Shown here piece after piece: positions 9,467-18,587 of a stretch of 64,000 nucleotides of DNA. The stretch's first letter is position 1, and every line of letters starts with the position of its first letter. The stretch lies in assembly GCA_963716135.1 (NCBI GenBank), contig OY970289.1, positions 3,286,001 to 3,350,000 on the forward strand. Reading direction: 5' to 3'. The translations under genes were made by a program, and so were the position numbers. The DNA is from CAVRAW01 sp963716135 (GTDB taxonomy: Bacteria > Planctomycetota > Planctomycetia > Pirellulales > JADZDJ01). The notes below the pieces were generated by a model. It worked only from the letters and a program-made list of their open reading frames with translations, had not been told where the DNA came from and did no database searches.

Positions 9467-10608
9467 TTTTTCTCTCCGCGAATCGCGGTGACTTCCTCGG
9501 TGAGATCGATTTCCACGGGACACCAGGTGATGCAGCGCCCGCATCCGACGCAGCCGGAGACGCCGAATTGATCGATCCACGAAGCCAGTTTGTGCGTGAG
9601 CCACTGGCGGTAACGCGACCGAATGTTGTTGCGGACAATCGCGCCGTTCATATAACTGAAATCGACATTGAAGCAGGAATCCCATTGTCGAACTCGCTCG
9701 GCATGATCGCCCGACAGATCGCTGACTTCGTTGACCGAACTGCAAAAGCACGTGGGGCATACCATCGTGCAATTCGTGCATGAGAGGCAGCGATTGGCCA
9801 CTTCCGTCCAGCGCGGGTGCTCCAGGTTGCCTAACAGCAGGTCGCGAATATTTGTCGTATCGAGGTGTTTGGTGATTTGCTCGACGGCTTGCTGGCGTGC
9901 CGCCGCCGCGCTGAAAAGCTCCGCGTCCGTCGCCGGCCGAGTTGGCAATTGGGAAAGAATGTTCTCGCCTTTGTCACTTCCCGATTCAATCGTAAAAGCA
10001 TCGATTAATTCCGTTAGCGCCAGATCGTAGCCTTTCGTGCATTCCGGCCCTGTGTGCATCGAGGTGCAAAAGCAGGTGCTGGCGGCCTGCGTGCAATTGA
10101 CGGCGATAAAGAACGCTTTCTCACGGCGGTTGCGGTAGATGGGATCGACATACTGATCGTGTATGAACGTGCGATCTTGCACTGCAATGGCGGCCAACTC
10201 ACACGCGCGAACGCCGAGGAACGCGAATGCCGTGTCGTCGTGAATCGCATTTTGAAACTTCCATGCGCCTTGCTCACGATCCGCGGTTGCAACCGTGACG
10301 GTGGGCGGAAACAAAAACTGCTTCCACGAATGTGGGCCGACGTTGTAACCAAACCAGGCGTCGTCGTCGCGGCGCTTCACCCGATACTTTCCAGCGGATT
10401 GCTCGTCGGTCCAACCGCGCGGCAGATCTTCGACGCGGCGCACTTGTTCGTACACAATAGCGCCTTGGGACACTGTCGGGCCGATGATTCGATAACCCTG
10501 GGCCGAGAGAAAATCCAACAGCAACTGAAAATCTGCCTTCGACAGCAACCGTGGGTGTCTCAAGGATGAGCGGGTTTTTTCGGAGGACGAAGGCATGACT
10601 AGCTCCAC
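9463..10608 (-). CDS. hydrogenase 4Fe-4S subunit (sulfhydrogenase beta type)
   Basis: An electron-transfer subunit of about 381 aa. It has two ferredoxin-like cluster motifs near the C-terminus, CLSCTNCTMVCPTC and CVGCGRCITWCPVEID, and extra cysteines (NCTQAASTCFC) in the middle, as in HydB-type subunits of group 3b enzymes. It starts with GTG at 10608, 1 nt after the stop of the cNMP-binding gene; an in-frame ATG lies 12 nt further in. Confidence 0.88.
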   Translation of the reverse strand: MELVMPSSSEKTRSSLRHPRLLSKADFQLLLDFLSAQGYRIIGPTVSQGAIVYEQVRRVEDLPRGWTDEQSAGKYRVKRRDDDAWFGYNVGPHSWKQFLFPPTVTVATADREQGAWKFQNAIHDDTAFAFLGVRACELAAIAVQDRTFIHDQYVDPIYRNRREKAFFIAVNCTQAASTCFCTSMHTGPECTKGYDLALTELIDAFTIESGSDKGENILSQLPTRPATDAELFSAAAARQQAVEQITKHLDTTNIRDLLLGNLEHPRWTEVANRCLSCTNCTMVCPTCFCSSVNEVSDLSGDHAERVRQWDSCFNVDFSYMNGAIVRNNIRSRYRQWLTHKLASWIDQFGVSGCVGCGRCITWCPVEIDLTEEVTAIRGEKK

Positions 10609-10609
10609 G

Positions 10610-11137
10610 TTATCCGCCGCGCAATGCGCCGAACGCGGCTTGACGATCCGGTGGCTCCGGCGGGATATACGGCGGCGATTCCGCGAACAAATCGAGCAAT
10701 TGTAAGCGGGTCGCTGACAGCCGTTCCCCCAAGGTCATGGCAACTTGGCGCATCAACTGGTAGCCGAACGCATAGTTGCCTTCACACGCTTGTATCACGT
10801 CGGTCGCGGAAACCACAATCACTTCAGTATCTTCCAGCGCTGTGGCGGTAGCCGTCATGCGACCGCCCCCCAACAGCGCCGACCAGGCGATGAGATCTCC
10901 GGGGCCCAGCGATAGAATTCGGGAACTGCCCCTGCCCGGCACGTGCATATCTAAGGCGACGCGACCGACGGCAATGACCATCAGGTCATCGTTCCGGCCC
11001 CCTTCGGAAAAGAGTCGGCTGGCGGCGGGGAAGTTGCGAAATTGCGCGGCGGCAGCCAATCCTGCCAGTGTATTGTCCGGCAGCGATGCAGCAAATCTCA
11101 GTTTGCCAAGCGATTGGACAAGTAGCTGCATATCCAT
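10610..11137 (-). CDS. cyclic-nucleotide-binding-domain protein, no HTH
   Basis: The first gene of the hydrogenase operon, 175 aa. Residues ~10-130 form a CRP-type cNMP-binding beta-roll (LFSEGGRNDDLMVIAVGRVALDM, LGPGDLIAWSALLGG), then a short helix and a proline-rich tail (SPPYIPPEPPD). No DNA-binding helix-turn-helix follows. It may therefore sense a ligand or redox state and act on the hydrogenase by protein contact; that role is inference from position. Confidence 0.82.
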   Translation of the reverse strand: MDMQLLVQSLGKLRFAASLPDNTLAGLAAAAQFRNFPAASRLFSEGGRNDDLMVIAVGRVALDMHVPGRGSSRILSLGPGDLIAWSALLGGGRMTATATALEDTEVIVVSATDVIQACEGNYAFGYQLMRQVAMTLGERLSATRLQLLDLFAESPPYIPPEPPDRQAAFGALRGG

Positions 11138-11168
11138 GTGATTAGAATGACCGACGGAAAACTGTTAT

Positions 11169-11216
11169 GGTTGTCGGTACTGCAAGTTGTTGTCGGTGCT
11201 GCGAGTTGTTATTGTC
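11169..11216. repeat. short degenerate tandem repeat upstream of the hydrogenase operon
   Basis: Units of about 19 nt containing TTGTCGGTRCTGCRAG recur two and a half times just upstream of the operon's first start codon, in the region where its promoter should lie. They could be binding sites or a chance tandem duplication. I see no clear -10/-35 pair. Confidence 0.4.
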
Positions 11217-11346
11217 GCCTTTCAAGCGGATTTAGCAAGTGTCGTCAGACGCACGGACGAATTGGGATTCCACCGCACCCTAAACCGCAGTGCGAAAGAA
11301 GGCGTAACAAAGTTCCATTGGAAATCGCCTAACGAGATTAAGAACG

Positions 11347-11640
11347 TGTCGCAAGAAATCCATTCTGTCGAATCAGCCCACGATTTGTTGCGAGTTCGTC
11401 GCGGACCGCTGGAAGTATTTGTACGTCCGCGCAGCATAGCAATTATCGGCGCTACAGAGAAAATCGGCGGCGTCGGGCACTCGCTAGCGACAAATCTTCT
11501 CGACGGTCCGTTCGGCGAACGTGTCTGGCTGATCAATCCGAAGCACAAGACGTTGTTGAATCGAACGTGCTATTCGTCAGTCGCTGAACTTCCGACGCCT
11601 GCCGACTTGGCAATTATTGCCGTGCCGGCAGGTGTCAAGA
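11347..11640 (+). pseudogene. remnant of NDP-forming acyl-CoA synthetase (CoA-binding domain)
   Basis: About 95 codons read like the N-terminal CoA-binding domain of ADP-forming acyl-CoA synthetases or Pat-like acetyltransferases: VRPRSIAIIGATEKIGGVGH, INPKHKTLLNRTCYSSVAEL, PADLAIIAVPAGVK. Homology stops there; the open frame runs on to about 11954 with unrelated residues. The rest of the roughly 700-aa enzyme is absent, so this is a 5' fragment. The start is uncertain (GTG at 11347 or the ATG at 11187). Confidence 0.6.
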
Positions 11641-11960
11641 TGAGAAAGCACACGTTCAAGAGGTGCAAGAGTGATTCGTCGCGTATGTTTAACGCTATTT
11701 ATGCCCGGATCCATCTCGGCTGTGGGCCGCAAGCAGAGCATTCCGCCAACGGACCTGAGGACCGGCAGCGACATGTTGCCCTGAAACCGATTGGCAGCGC
11801 ACCCGAGGCCGAAGGCAAAGCCACTAAGGTTGAACCGCAGAAGGTCATGCTCCGATTGCCCAAATACAGGCGGGCACTCCGGGCGAAAGTCCAGTTACCG
11901 TCGCGAACACGGCGATTGTCTCGAGGAACATGCGCGAGACTGGCAGGAATCTGAAAAACA
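11641..11960. other. no recognisable gene
   Basis: The stretch between the synthetase remnant and repeat copy A1 is open in one frame but shows no recognisable protein features. It is probably decayed sequence. Confidence 0.4.
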
Positions 11961-12172
11961 TTCGTTTTTCGACGCGACCACAGGAGCGAATTCTGCGGCT
12001 CAGCCGAACTAATCGGCCAGTGTCATCAAACGGTTGAGTATCCGGGGCGCGATCTCTGTCTCATAAACACGGCTTCATAGTCGCATGACTTCCCGGGCGC
12101 GAAATCCGTCCCGAAAACTCGGTCGTTTTTTTGGACAATTGAGAAACGGGTAGGTTGTTGAGACAAAGGTTC
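11961..12172 (+). repeat. interspersed repeat A, copy 1 (partly duplicated)
   Basis: Contains GCGAATTCTGCGGCTCAGCC, GTGTCATCAAACGGTTGAG and GGTCGTTTTTTTGGACAATT followed by GAGAAACGG, shared with the other copies. The middle block (CATCAAACG ... TCCCGGGGCGCGA ... CTCTGTCTC) occurs twice in tandem with divergence. It lies between the synthetase remnant and the end of the ABC permease gene. Confidence 0.75.
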
Positions 12173-12199
12173 CGAGATAAGCATTTAAACAGCCGTTTA

Positions 12200-15078
12200 C
12201 TATTGCTCGGGAATCGGAAACCAGCATCCCTTTCCCCAGGCCACATATCGAGGCAGTTCTTCCGAGCTACCCAACATCGCGTAGTAGTAAATTGTGCTGT
12301 CGTTAGCATCTTGAGGATGTAGATTTTCCCAATGTCGCACCCATAGATTTCGTCCAGTGCACCAGATGCAAGGCATTCCCGGCGTCAGCGGCGCGGCGTT
12401 TTCGCTGGAACTATCCTTGGCCGCGGCTTCGAGTTGTTTGGCCTCCAATGCAGTCTCCGGTTTGGGTAATCCGTCGCGGAAATAAACAAAAGGCAGCGCC
12501 GCATAGGGGTCGAGCGGCACTTTGTCGAAGTATGTGCCTTTCAACTCTGCTAGCGTTTGCGGCAATGTGCCGTGCTCCAGTCGATACGCCTCGAGCGCCA
12601 AAATGATCATGGTGGCCCGGCGAGCCGTTTCAAACTTGGCAAGCACTCGCGGCGCTTCATTGCAGAAGTACGAAAACTGCGCCGCCCATGTCGCGGTGAT
12701 CGGCATCCGATACCAATAGAACAGATCGCCGTGATAAAATCCGGCGATTGCCGTGCCGCTATCTAACATTAGCTGGATCTGCAACAGTTTGGATAGTCCG
12801 TCCTGGGAGAGGCGATTGAGCTCGCGCAACCTGCGATATTTCTCCCAAGGCATGAGTGTGCGCAGTAGGGAGTCCTGGAACACCAGTGCATTGCCTACAT
12901 TGCCGCTGAAAAAGGCTTGCAGCAGCGATTCATCGTGGGAGATTCCACGATCTTCAACGATGTATTCGCGCTTCAGGCCGTCGGCGAGGTGTAAGATGCC
13001 CCCGCCGACTGCTTTCAGCTTTTCAATCGCAGTGCGGATTTGCGCGGGCGTCTGGCCTTTCTGCGCCGCCCAAGTGGGAAGTTCGTCAAGGATGTCGTCG
13101 GCCTGCTTAACACAGATTACTGTTAGCCACGCGGACGAAAACTGCGAGAATTGCGAAACCATTCGCAGCGCAGCAATGTAATGTTCCAGCGCCTCAGCGA
13201 ATTTTCCCTGGGACGTCAGCGTTTGCCCGCTGCGAAACAACAGCCGGATCAAATCTATCGGCAACTCAGATCCGTTGTACAATGCGCCTGCTTCGTTGAA
13301 TGCGCAGGACTCGCGCCGGCTAACGGCCAGCAATTTTGGGATTAATTCGGCATTTACTTCCACCCATTGTTGGTGCCAGGCGGCGTATCTGCGGCTCGAT
13401 TCCGCCGCCGATTCCGGTTGGGCGTCTGTTATCTCTCCCGATTGCCCACTCGTTGAATCAACTAGGGGCCGCGGAACGTCTTTGATTTGTGCAGCGAGCT
13501 GCCGATAAAGCAAGGCGGTTTCTCTGGCTTCGGGCGTAATGCCCGACAGGTACTCGGCCGGATTAAAGCCCGGCGAGACCAATGGAACCGAATAAACGCG
13601 AACCAGGGGCACAGCAATCAAGAGAGCTGTTGCCGGAACAAGGACGGCTGCGGCAGCTTTGAAGCGAGCGCGCCAAGTCGTGTTTTCGCGGATCCAATCC
13701 GGCGCCCGCAACCAGGTGGCGCACAATAGCACCAGCGGAATCGGCGCGACGGACCAGGTCCAAGAAATATGCAGAAGAGTCATCAAACTGGCCCAGCTGC
13801 AAAGCACAGCGGCCAGCAATACGCCGGTGAACCCCGCCAACAGGCCGCTACGGAGGAACATCGAGGTCCATTGTCCGGCAGCATAGGCAAGCCCGATGCT
13901 GGTGAAAATGAGCAGTGCCGTGTTCAGTAGCTCCAGCCGCGAGCGGTCGTCGAGCCCATGAAGTCTTGGAAGTGCGAACTTGGAATAACCCATCGACCAG
14001 ATGAACCCGATCAGGGTCGACACCAGCAGCGCGAATAGCCACGGAATCTGACGCGATATCCATACCAGTCGCGGCGGCACGTTGTGTTCGACAAAAAAAC
14101 GGAAGCGATGCCCTTCTTGATCCGCCCGAAATACAAACGCACCCATCAGTACTGCCAGCACGGGTGTGAGAAGAATTCCCACTGACTCCGGGATGCCGAT
14201 CACGGCAGCGATCGACAACGAGGTCAGCAGAATCATCAGCCTGCCGGATTGCCGCAAGTGCTGCCAAGTGAGATGGGCTAGCATCGTCGGTCGTTCCGGC
14301 GTCGCAAGAGCAACATGGACGTGCGCGATGTCGCTTGGCGATGAAGCAGTCGGCGGCGCGGCAGCAATGGCGCTGACTTGGCCTGTTGCGCGCTTTTGGC
14401 GATGCCTGCCGTGCAACCAGTTCAGACCGAGATAGACATCGATTGCTCCCACAATCAAGGCGACCAGCACGCGCAAGGGAACAGCTCGGGCGTAGGCAGC
14501 CAGTTCAAATCCAAAATGTCGCTGGCCGTGACTCGCCAGCAGGTGCGTGATTGTCGAACCGATCGTTACGGCCAAACAGATCGAGAGCAGCGGCCGCGCG
14601 GTGATAAGTGAGAACAGCGTTCCCCAGACAATCGCTTCCAGCGCCGCAATGAGCCACAATCCCAGCATGTTCCTTAGCAGTTCACTCTGGGCGTCTGGAA
14701 ACATCCGATCGAGCGCTGGCGTTGCATGTCCAGTAATCCACATCGCCGCCAGCCAGAGCACCAAATACATCGCCACGCTCGCCAACACGGTCAGCAGCAG
14801 CTTGCTAATGAATAGTTGCTGCGAGCTGATCGGGATTGCTCGCAAACATTCGAAAGTGCCGTCCTCCTTTTCAATCGCAAAGGCAGTTCCCGCGCAGCCC
14901 AAGGCAAATAGCGCGGCGCCAGCAGTGCAAGGTGAAATTGGGGCACGGCATCCTGCACATGGATGGTGACGGCCGTAAGCCATTGAATGAAGATCACCAA
15001 TACCACCAGGCACAGCCAGAACAGCCGGATGGCGCGGTATTCCTTCCACATTAGTCGCACGTAGGGCGCAAAGTTCAT
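12200..15078 (-). CDS. ABC-2 type permease, very large, frame-interrupted
   Basis: The membrane partner of the adjacent ATPase. The N-terminus MNFAPYVRLMWKEYRAIRLF, with one TM helix, is in one frame; from GAALFALGCAGTAFAIEKEDG the protein continues in another. The join is at GGCGCC (14915-14920), where one extra G gives a 959-aa product. About 12 hydrophobic segments lie in the first 550 residues, then a long soluble region (~400 aa) of unknown role ending in YVAWGKGCWFPIPEQ. The start overlaps the ATPase stop as ATGA. The substrate is unknown. Confidence 0.8.
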
Positions 15079-16007
15079 GAAACAGGCACCTCGGCGGCTG
15101 CGGCGGGCGCGCTGTCGAGCGGCTCGGCCGATTTCAAATACGCCACGAAGATTTCTTCGAGACTGGGCGTGCGAATGCGCAATTCTTCCACGCCGGCTTG
15201 CGTGCGAAGCGCTTCCAAATTACTTTCACTCATCCCGCGCACCAACACCTGCCACTGTTTTTGAAAGCGCCGCTGCCCCAATACCGCTCCGTTGATTGGC
15301 GGAGTCGGTCCTGTGCCGTTTGTCAGCGTGAGACTCAGTTCGCGGATCTGATCTTTCAAATCTTCCAGGCGATCGACCAACAGCAAATTGCCGGCGCGGA
15401 TGATGGCAATTATGTCGGCCACCCGTTCCACTTCGCCGATCTGATGGCTGGAAAGCAGCACGGTTCGGCCGGCGGCGGCGATATCGACCATGCCTTCCAA
15501 AAACTCGCGGCGCACAAGCGTATCCAAGCCGGAAGTCGGTTCGTCGAGCACCAGCACTTCCGGTTCATGTGCCAAGGCCAGCGACAGCGACACTTTTGCC
15601 CTCATCCCTTTGGACAAGCTCTTGATTTTGCGCTTCAACGGTAATTGATAACCGGTGACCAGCTTCAGATATCGTTCAAAAAAGCCACTGCCGTAAAATC
15701 CGGCGGTGAACCAGCCGATTTCGCTGACCGTCATCCATTCGTAAAGCGTGGGGCGCTCGGAAACATAGCCGACGCGGCTGCGCACGGCCTGCCCTTGGCG
15801 GCGGCTGTCGAGGCCCAGGACAGTTGCGTGTCCTTCGTCCGCATCAGTCAGGCCCAACAAGATGCGAATGGCGGTCGTCTTGCCAGCGCCGTTTTCGCCA
15901 AGCAAGGCGCACACTACGCCAGGCGGCACGTCCAACGACACGTTGTCGAGTGCCACTTTGGCGCCGTAGCGCTTGGAAACCTTCTGCAGTCGGATAACAG
16001 GTTCCAT
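15075..16007 (-). CDS. ABC transporter ATP-binding protein
   Basis: A 310-aa ATPase that should power the adjacent ABC-2 permease. It has Walker A GENGAGKTT, a signature LSKGMRAKVS, Walker B VLVLDEPTSGLD and the switch His in LLSSHQ. The extra C-terminal ~90 residues are typical of CcmA/YhaQ-like exporter ATPases. It starts 2 nt after the GntR stop. Confidence 0.93.
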   Translation of the reverse strand: MEPVIRLQKVSKRYGAKVALDNVSLDVPPGVVCALLGENGAGKTTAIRILLGLTDADEGHATVLGLDSRRQGQAVRSRVGYVSERPTLYEWMTVSEIGWFTAGFYGSGFFERYLKLVTGYQLPLKRKIKSLSKGMRAKVSLSLALAHEPEVLVLDEPTSGLDTLVRREFLEGMVDIAAAGRTVLLSSHQIGEVERVADIIAIIRAGNLLLVDRLEDLKDQIRELSLTLTNGTGPTPPINGAVLGQRRFQKQWQVLVRGMSESNLEALRTQAGVEELRIRTPSLEEIFVAYLKSAEPLDSAPAAAAEVPVS

Positions 16008-16009
16008 AA

Positions 16010-16399
16010 TTAATTGCCTTCTTTTTCGATAGTTCGCAATTCTCTTTGCACAAGCTCGCGTAGCCCTTGGACGTCCAATCGGCTTTGTTTGGCTTCGGTA
16101 AGCACCTGCCGCAGCCGGGCGCGGATCAGTTTCAGTCGTTCACTGCGGCACCGCTCAGCCGCCCCGGTGGCGACCTCTAGTCCGGTGCCCCGGACAGGCT
16201 GGAGCACCGCATCGGCTTGCAGTTGGCGATAGGCTCTGGCAATGGTGTTGGGATTGATCGCCAGTTCCCGTGCCAGTTCGCGGACTGATGGGATAAGCTC
16301 GCCGGACTTTAGAAGGCCGCCGGCGACGGCAAACTTGATTTGCCGCACGATCTGATCGTACATCGCCAAGCCGTTGTGCGGATCGATCTGAAAGAACAT
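16010..16399 (-). CDS. GntR-family regulator, YtrA type
   Basis: A 129-aa repressor with an N-terminal winged helix (GLAMYDQIVRQIKFAVAGG, LIPSVRELARELAINPNTIA) and a short helical tail instead of a full ligand-binding domain. This is the YtrA subtype that controls neighbouring ABC exporters. It is the first gene of the three-gene operon, and a 20-bp palindrome lies 15 bp upstream, consistent with autoregulation. Confidence 0.92.
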   Translation of the reverse strand: MFFQIDPHNGLAMYDQIVRQIKFAVAGGLLKSGELIPSVRELARELAINPNTIARAYRQLQADAVLQPVRGTGLEVATGAAERCRSERLKLIRARLRQVLTEAKQSRLDVQGLRELVQRELRTIEKEGN

Positions 16400-16413
16400 G
16401 GCCGGCTTCCCTG

Positions 16414-16433
16414 TGTACTACCGTGATAGTACA
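16414..16433. promoter_or_regulatory. probable GntR (YtrA-type) operator
   Basis: Perfect inverted repeat TGTACTA-CCGTGA-TAGTACA immediately upstream of the GntR gene. The arms match the GTACTA...TAGTAC half-sites common for this subfamily. The position suits blocking of the operon promoter. Confidence 0.75.
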
Positions 16434-16500
16434 GAGTCTCTGTACGCCCGTCAAGCAAATGGTTTAAAAAAACCGCAAGCCGAGGAGGCAGTATGCCATG

Positions 16501-16620
16501 CTGCTCAGCCGGGACCAACTTGCCAGTGTTATCAAACACTTACGTTCCCGGCGCGCGACCTCTGTCCCAAATAAGGGGTCGTTTGACGGGTCAATCGAGA
16601 AACGGTCGAGTTGATGCGAC
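16501..16620 (+). repeat. interspersed repeat A, copy 2
   Basis: Runs from CTGCTCAGCCGGGACCAAC through ATCAAACACTTACGTTCCCG and AAGGGGTCGTTTGACGG to GAGTTGATGCGAC. It is one of the most complete right-hand halves of the family and marks the edge of the small-gene array. Confidence 0.75.
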
Positions 16621-16660
16621 AGCGGTTTGGCGGTGGGCGTGTGGTGCGGGAATTAGCGGC

Positions 16661-16918
16661 CTATGAGGAAAATTTCTGGCGGCCTTTGATTCTTGCGCGA
16701 ACGCGGCGGACTCGGAGAATTCGCCGGACCGAACCGTAAGCGCCTAGGACGACACAGGCGGTACCGATGACAAAGTAGCCATACTTCGCAACCATGGGGT
16801 TTCCTTGGATTCCAAAACGCCTTCCCCAGTGGATATTGGGTACGAAGAAAGGCAAAAGCATCATCCCGAGCGAGAGCAGGAAGAACACGTAAATGAACGG
16901 GATTGGCCGCAGGCGCAT
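16661..16918 (-). CDS. small membrane protein
   Basis: An 85-aa protein starting MRLRPIPFIYVFFLLS, with two predicted TM helices (residues ~7-27 and ~45-65) and a very basic tail (RRILRVRRVRARIKGRQK). No family recognised. It is the last gene of the small-gene array. A degenerate copy of the promoter repeat (TGATGTAGCCGCTGGGCACG on the plus strand) abuts its start, which argues against the longer frame from 16936. Confidence 0.55.
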   Translation of the reverse strand: MRLRPIPFIYVFFLLSLGMMLLPFFVPNIHWGRRFGIQGNPMVAKYGYFVIGTACVVLGAYGSVRRILRVRRVRARIKGRQKFSS

Positions 16919-16980
16919 GATGTAGCCGCTGGGCACGGATTCTAATCGCCGGTAGTAGGTCAGTCTAATTCCGAGAATTT

Positions 16981-17253
16981 TTAGTGGTGATGCTCAGACC
17001 ACCAAGCTGCGATACCGAGCAGCGCCAGCGTTCCGACGAATATGGCACAATGGATGAAACATAACTTCCGCTCTCGAAGGCCTTTCTCAGTGAGGTCATC
17101 TGGGCGAAATAAATACGTCATCGGATTTTCTCTGTCGCCGGGCCAATAGGGTAATCCTGGTTTTCTGTTCGCCACCGCACGGCTGGCGTAGGATACTGCT
17201 TGTAGCGAGCTGAGAAAAAACATAACAAAAAGTATTGCGTCAATCTTCGGCAT
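16981..17253 (-). CDS. small membrane protein
   Basis: A 90-aa protein, MPKIDAILFVMFFLSSLQAV..., with TM helices near residues 5-20 and 65-83, a polar middle containing YWPGDRENPMTYLF, and the end SEHHH. The start follows a TACAAT box (17266-17271) by 12 nt. No homologue recognised. Array member in the same orientation as its neighbours. Confidence 0.6.
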   Translation of the reverse strand: MPKIDAILFVMFFLSSLQAVSYASRAVANRKPGLPYWPGDRENPMTYLFRPDDLTEKGLRERKLCFIHCAIFVGTLALLGIAAWWSEHHH

Positions 17254-17300
17254 CGGATTGCCCGCATTGTACGTGATGGGCGAGGGAAGTTGAGCGGGCT
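17254..17300 (-). promoter_or_regulatory. promoter repeat, copy before the 90-aa gene
   Basis: In gene direction: GCTCAACTTCCCTCGCCCAT, CACG, TACAAT. The TACAAT (17266-17271) reads as a -10 box. The GCTCAAC block lies just after the stop of the upstream gene, as in other copies. Confidence 0.55.
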
Positions 17301-17306
17301 GCCGGA

Positions 17307-17495
17307 TTAGAGAAAGCCACGAACCACCACGCCACAAAACATTGTCAACATGCCACCGCCGAGCAAATACAGACTTGGCAGGCGGCTCAGTTCGGTGTTC
17401 GGCGGCCAGTCCATGCGACCGAAAAATACGATTGCCGCATAGGCGCTAACTAGCATTCCTAGGACCATTACGGCAGTTGCCAATTTCTTCGACAT
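17307..17495 (-). CDS. small membrane protein
   Basis: A 62-aa protein, MSKKLATAVMVLGMLVSAYA..., with two TM helices separated by MDWPPNTELSRLPS. The start at 17495 is chosen because a full promoter repeat ends just upstream; the frame itself opens further up. Function unknown. Array member. Confidence 0.55.
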   Translation of the reverse strand: MSKKLATAVMVLGMLVSAYAAIVFFGRMDWPPNTELSRLPSLYLLGGGMLTMFCGVVVRGFL

Positions 17496-17592
17496 TTCAT
17501 TTCTCCCCCACGCGGCGGCAGGGTAATTGCAGCCGATTGCTAGTCGGCCTATTCGAGGGTCGTGGTGCATTATCTGTGGGGAAGTTGAGCAA
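17496..17592 (-). promoter_or_regulatory. promoter repeat, long copy
   Basis: In gene direction it starts GCTCAACTTCCCC ten bases after the upstream stop codon and ends with CTGCCGCCGCGTGGGGGAG before ATG. The GTGGGGGAG also serves as a ribosome binding site. The -10 region here is TGCAATTACC, a weaker box than in other copies. Confidence 0.55.
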
Positions 17593-17600
17593 GCCGGTTT

Positions 17601-17987
17601 TCACCCAAGCGGCGGCTTCGGGCGGAACAGACGAAATAAGAGCCATGTAAAAAGAATGGACACGAGTAATTGCAACACACCCCACAGCGCCTGATTCTGC
17701 TCGGTCTGGTTTGCTGAGCTAATCGCCGCGTTGACACCGGCAAACAGCATCACCAACAGAAAACCGCTCGCGCCCGCCCGCATCATCCACGATGCCTGAG
17801 CTTTATACGAAGAGCAATAGTGAACGGCCACGCCCGCAGTAAGCAAGCACCATGCAGCAAAGCCGCTGAGGACCGTTAAAAGATTTATGACCGCTTTCGG
17901 AGTCGAAGTATCCACTTGACTTGTCAAATGGATCTGACAACCAGATATGGTCCCAATGAGGACGGCAATGGCGATGCTTTTTCTCAT
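17601..17987 (-). CDS. small membrane lipoprotein, four TM-like segments
   Basis: A 128-aa protein, MRKSIAIAVLIGTISGCQIH..., with a plausible lipobox (TISGC) and then hydrophobic helices near residues 33-53, 71-91 and 102-122. It ends RLFRPKPPLG. No family recognised. Array member with a promoter repeat directly upstream. Confidence 0.6.
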   Translation of the reverse strand: MRKSIAIAVLIGTISGCQIHLTSQVDTSTPKAVINLLTVLSGFAAWCLLTAGVAVHYCSSYKAQASWMMRAGASGFLLVMLFAGVNAAISSANQTEQNQALWGVLQLLVSILFTWLLFRLFRPKPPLG

Positions 17988-18050
17988 GGCTCTCCCCACG
18001 CGGCCATCTCCGCATTATAGCCGACGGGCACGGGGGATGAGGCGGGGCGG
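17988..18050 (-). promoter_or_regulatory. promoter repeat copy
   Basis: In gene direction: GTGCCCGTCGGCTATAATGC, then GGAGATGGCCGCGTGGGGAG before the ATG. TATAAT is a perfect -10 sequence. The GCTCAAC block is degenerate here. Confidence 0.55.
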
Positions 18051-18067
18051 TGGGTAGTATCGCTGCG

Positions 18068-18226
18068 TTAAGGCGACCGACCACGTTCGATGATCGCGTT
18101 GGCGATGATGCCACCGGCGATAAGGACAGACCCCGAAATGCCCAGCGACCAGTAGGGATTGAATGGATTCGCCAGAAAGCAAATCAGACCCACCACAATC
18201 GATACGTTCGCAAAAACTTTCGTCAT
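18068..18226 (-). CDS. very small membrane protein
   Basis: A 52-aa protein, MTKVFANVSIVVGLICFLAN... ending IIERGRSP, with two TM helices. It is short, but it has the same orientation, spacing and upstream promoter repeat as its neighbours, which is the main reason to call it. Confidence 0.5.
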   Translation of the reverse strand: MTKVFANVSIVVGLICFLANPFNPYWSLGISGSVLIAGGIIANAIIERGRSP

Positions 18227-18290
18227 GGCTCCGAACTCCTGAATGTGCCACGCGGCGGCAGGGTGTGATTGTAGCCGATGGGCGGCATAT
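18227..18290 (-). promoter_or_regulatory. promoter repeat copy
   Basis: In gene direction: GCCCATCGGCTACAATCAC, ACCCTGCCGCCGCGTGG, then AGGAGTTCGGAGCCATG. TACAAT is the -10 candidate and AGGAG an evident ribosome binding site. Confidence 0.55.
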
Positions 18291-18316
18291 GCCTTATCAG
18301 TGCCGTTGCTGCCCCG

Positions 18317-18517
18317 TTATTGTCGGCGCTGCCAGCGGGCCAAAGCAATTAAGCCGCCAATCACCGAAAAATAAAGGGCAGCAATCACTGCGTTGAATAG
18401 GTGTACTGAAACGTCCGGCAACTCGTTGTAAATGAGGGACATTATTAGACCGACGCAGGCCCCAATTGAGGCCGCACAGAGAACAATCCATCCGGCGAAT
18501 TTTGGTTTGCTATTCAT
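18317..18517 (-). CDS. small membrane protein
   Basis: A 66-aa protein, MNSKPKFAGWIVLCAASIGA..., with two TM helices (residues ~8-30 and ~38-58) and the end ALARWQRRQ. No family recognised. The start is placed at the ATG following the promoter repeat rather than at the upstream in-frame ATG inside it. Confidence 0.55.
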   Translation of the reverse strand: MNSKPKFAGWIVLCAASIGACVGLIMSLIYNELPDVSVHLFNAVIAALYFSVIGGLIALARWQRRQ

Positions 18518-18582
18518 TACACCGTCCCCCACGCGGCGGCAGCGTGATTATAGCGGACGGCGAAAGGCACGAGAGTTGAGCG
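18518..18582 (-). promoter_or_regulatory. promoter repeat, best-preserved copy
   Basis: In gene direction: GCTCAACTCTCGTGCC, TTTCGCCGTCCGC, TATAAT (18547-18552), CACGCTGCCGCCGCGTGGGG, GACGG, then ATG. A perfect -10 sits 30 bp upstream of the start. Confidence 0.65.
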
Positions 18583-18587
18583 GTCGG

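Noticed and set aside
14300..15049. Independent start of the ABC permease at 15049 in the downstream frame
   Set aside because: The first residues of that frame are not membrane-like, whereas the frame starting at 15078 supplies a proper basic start and TM helix and overlaps the ATPase stop as ATGA.
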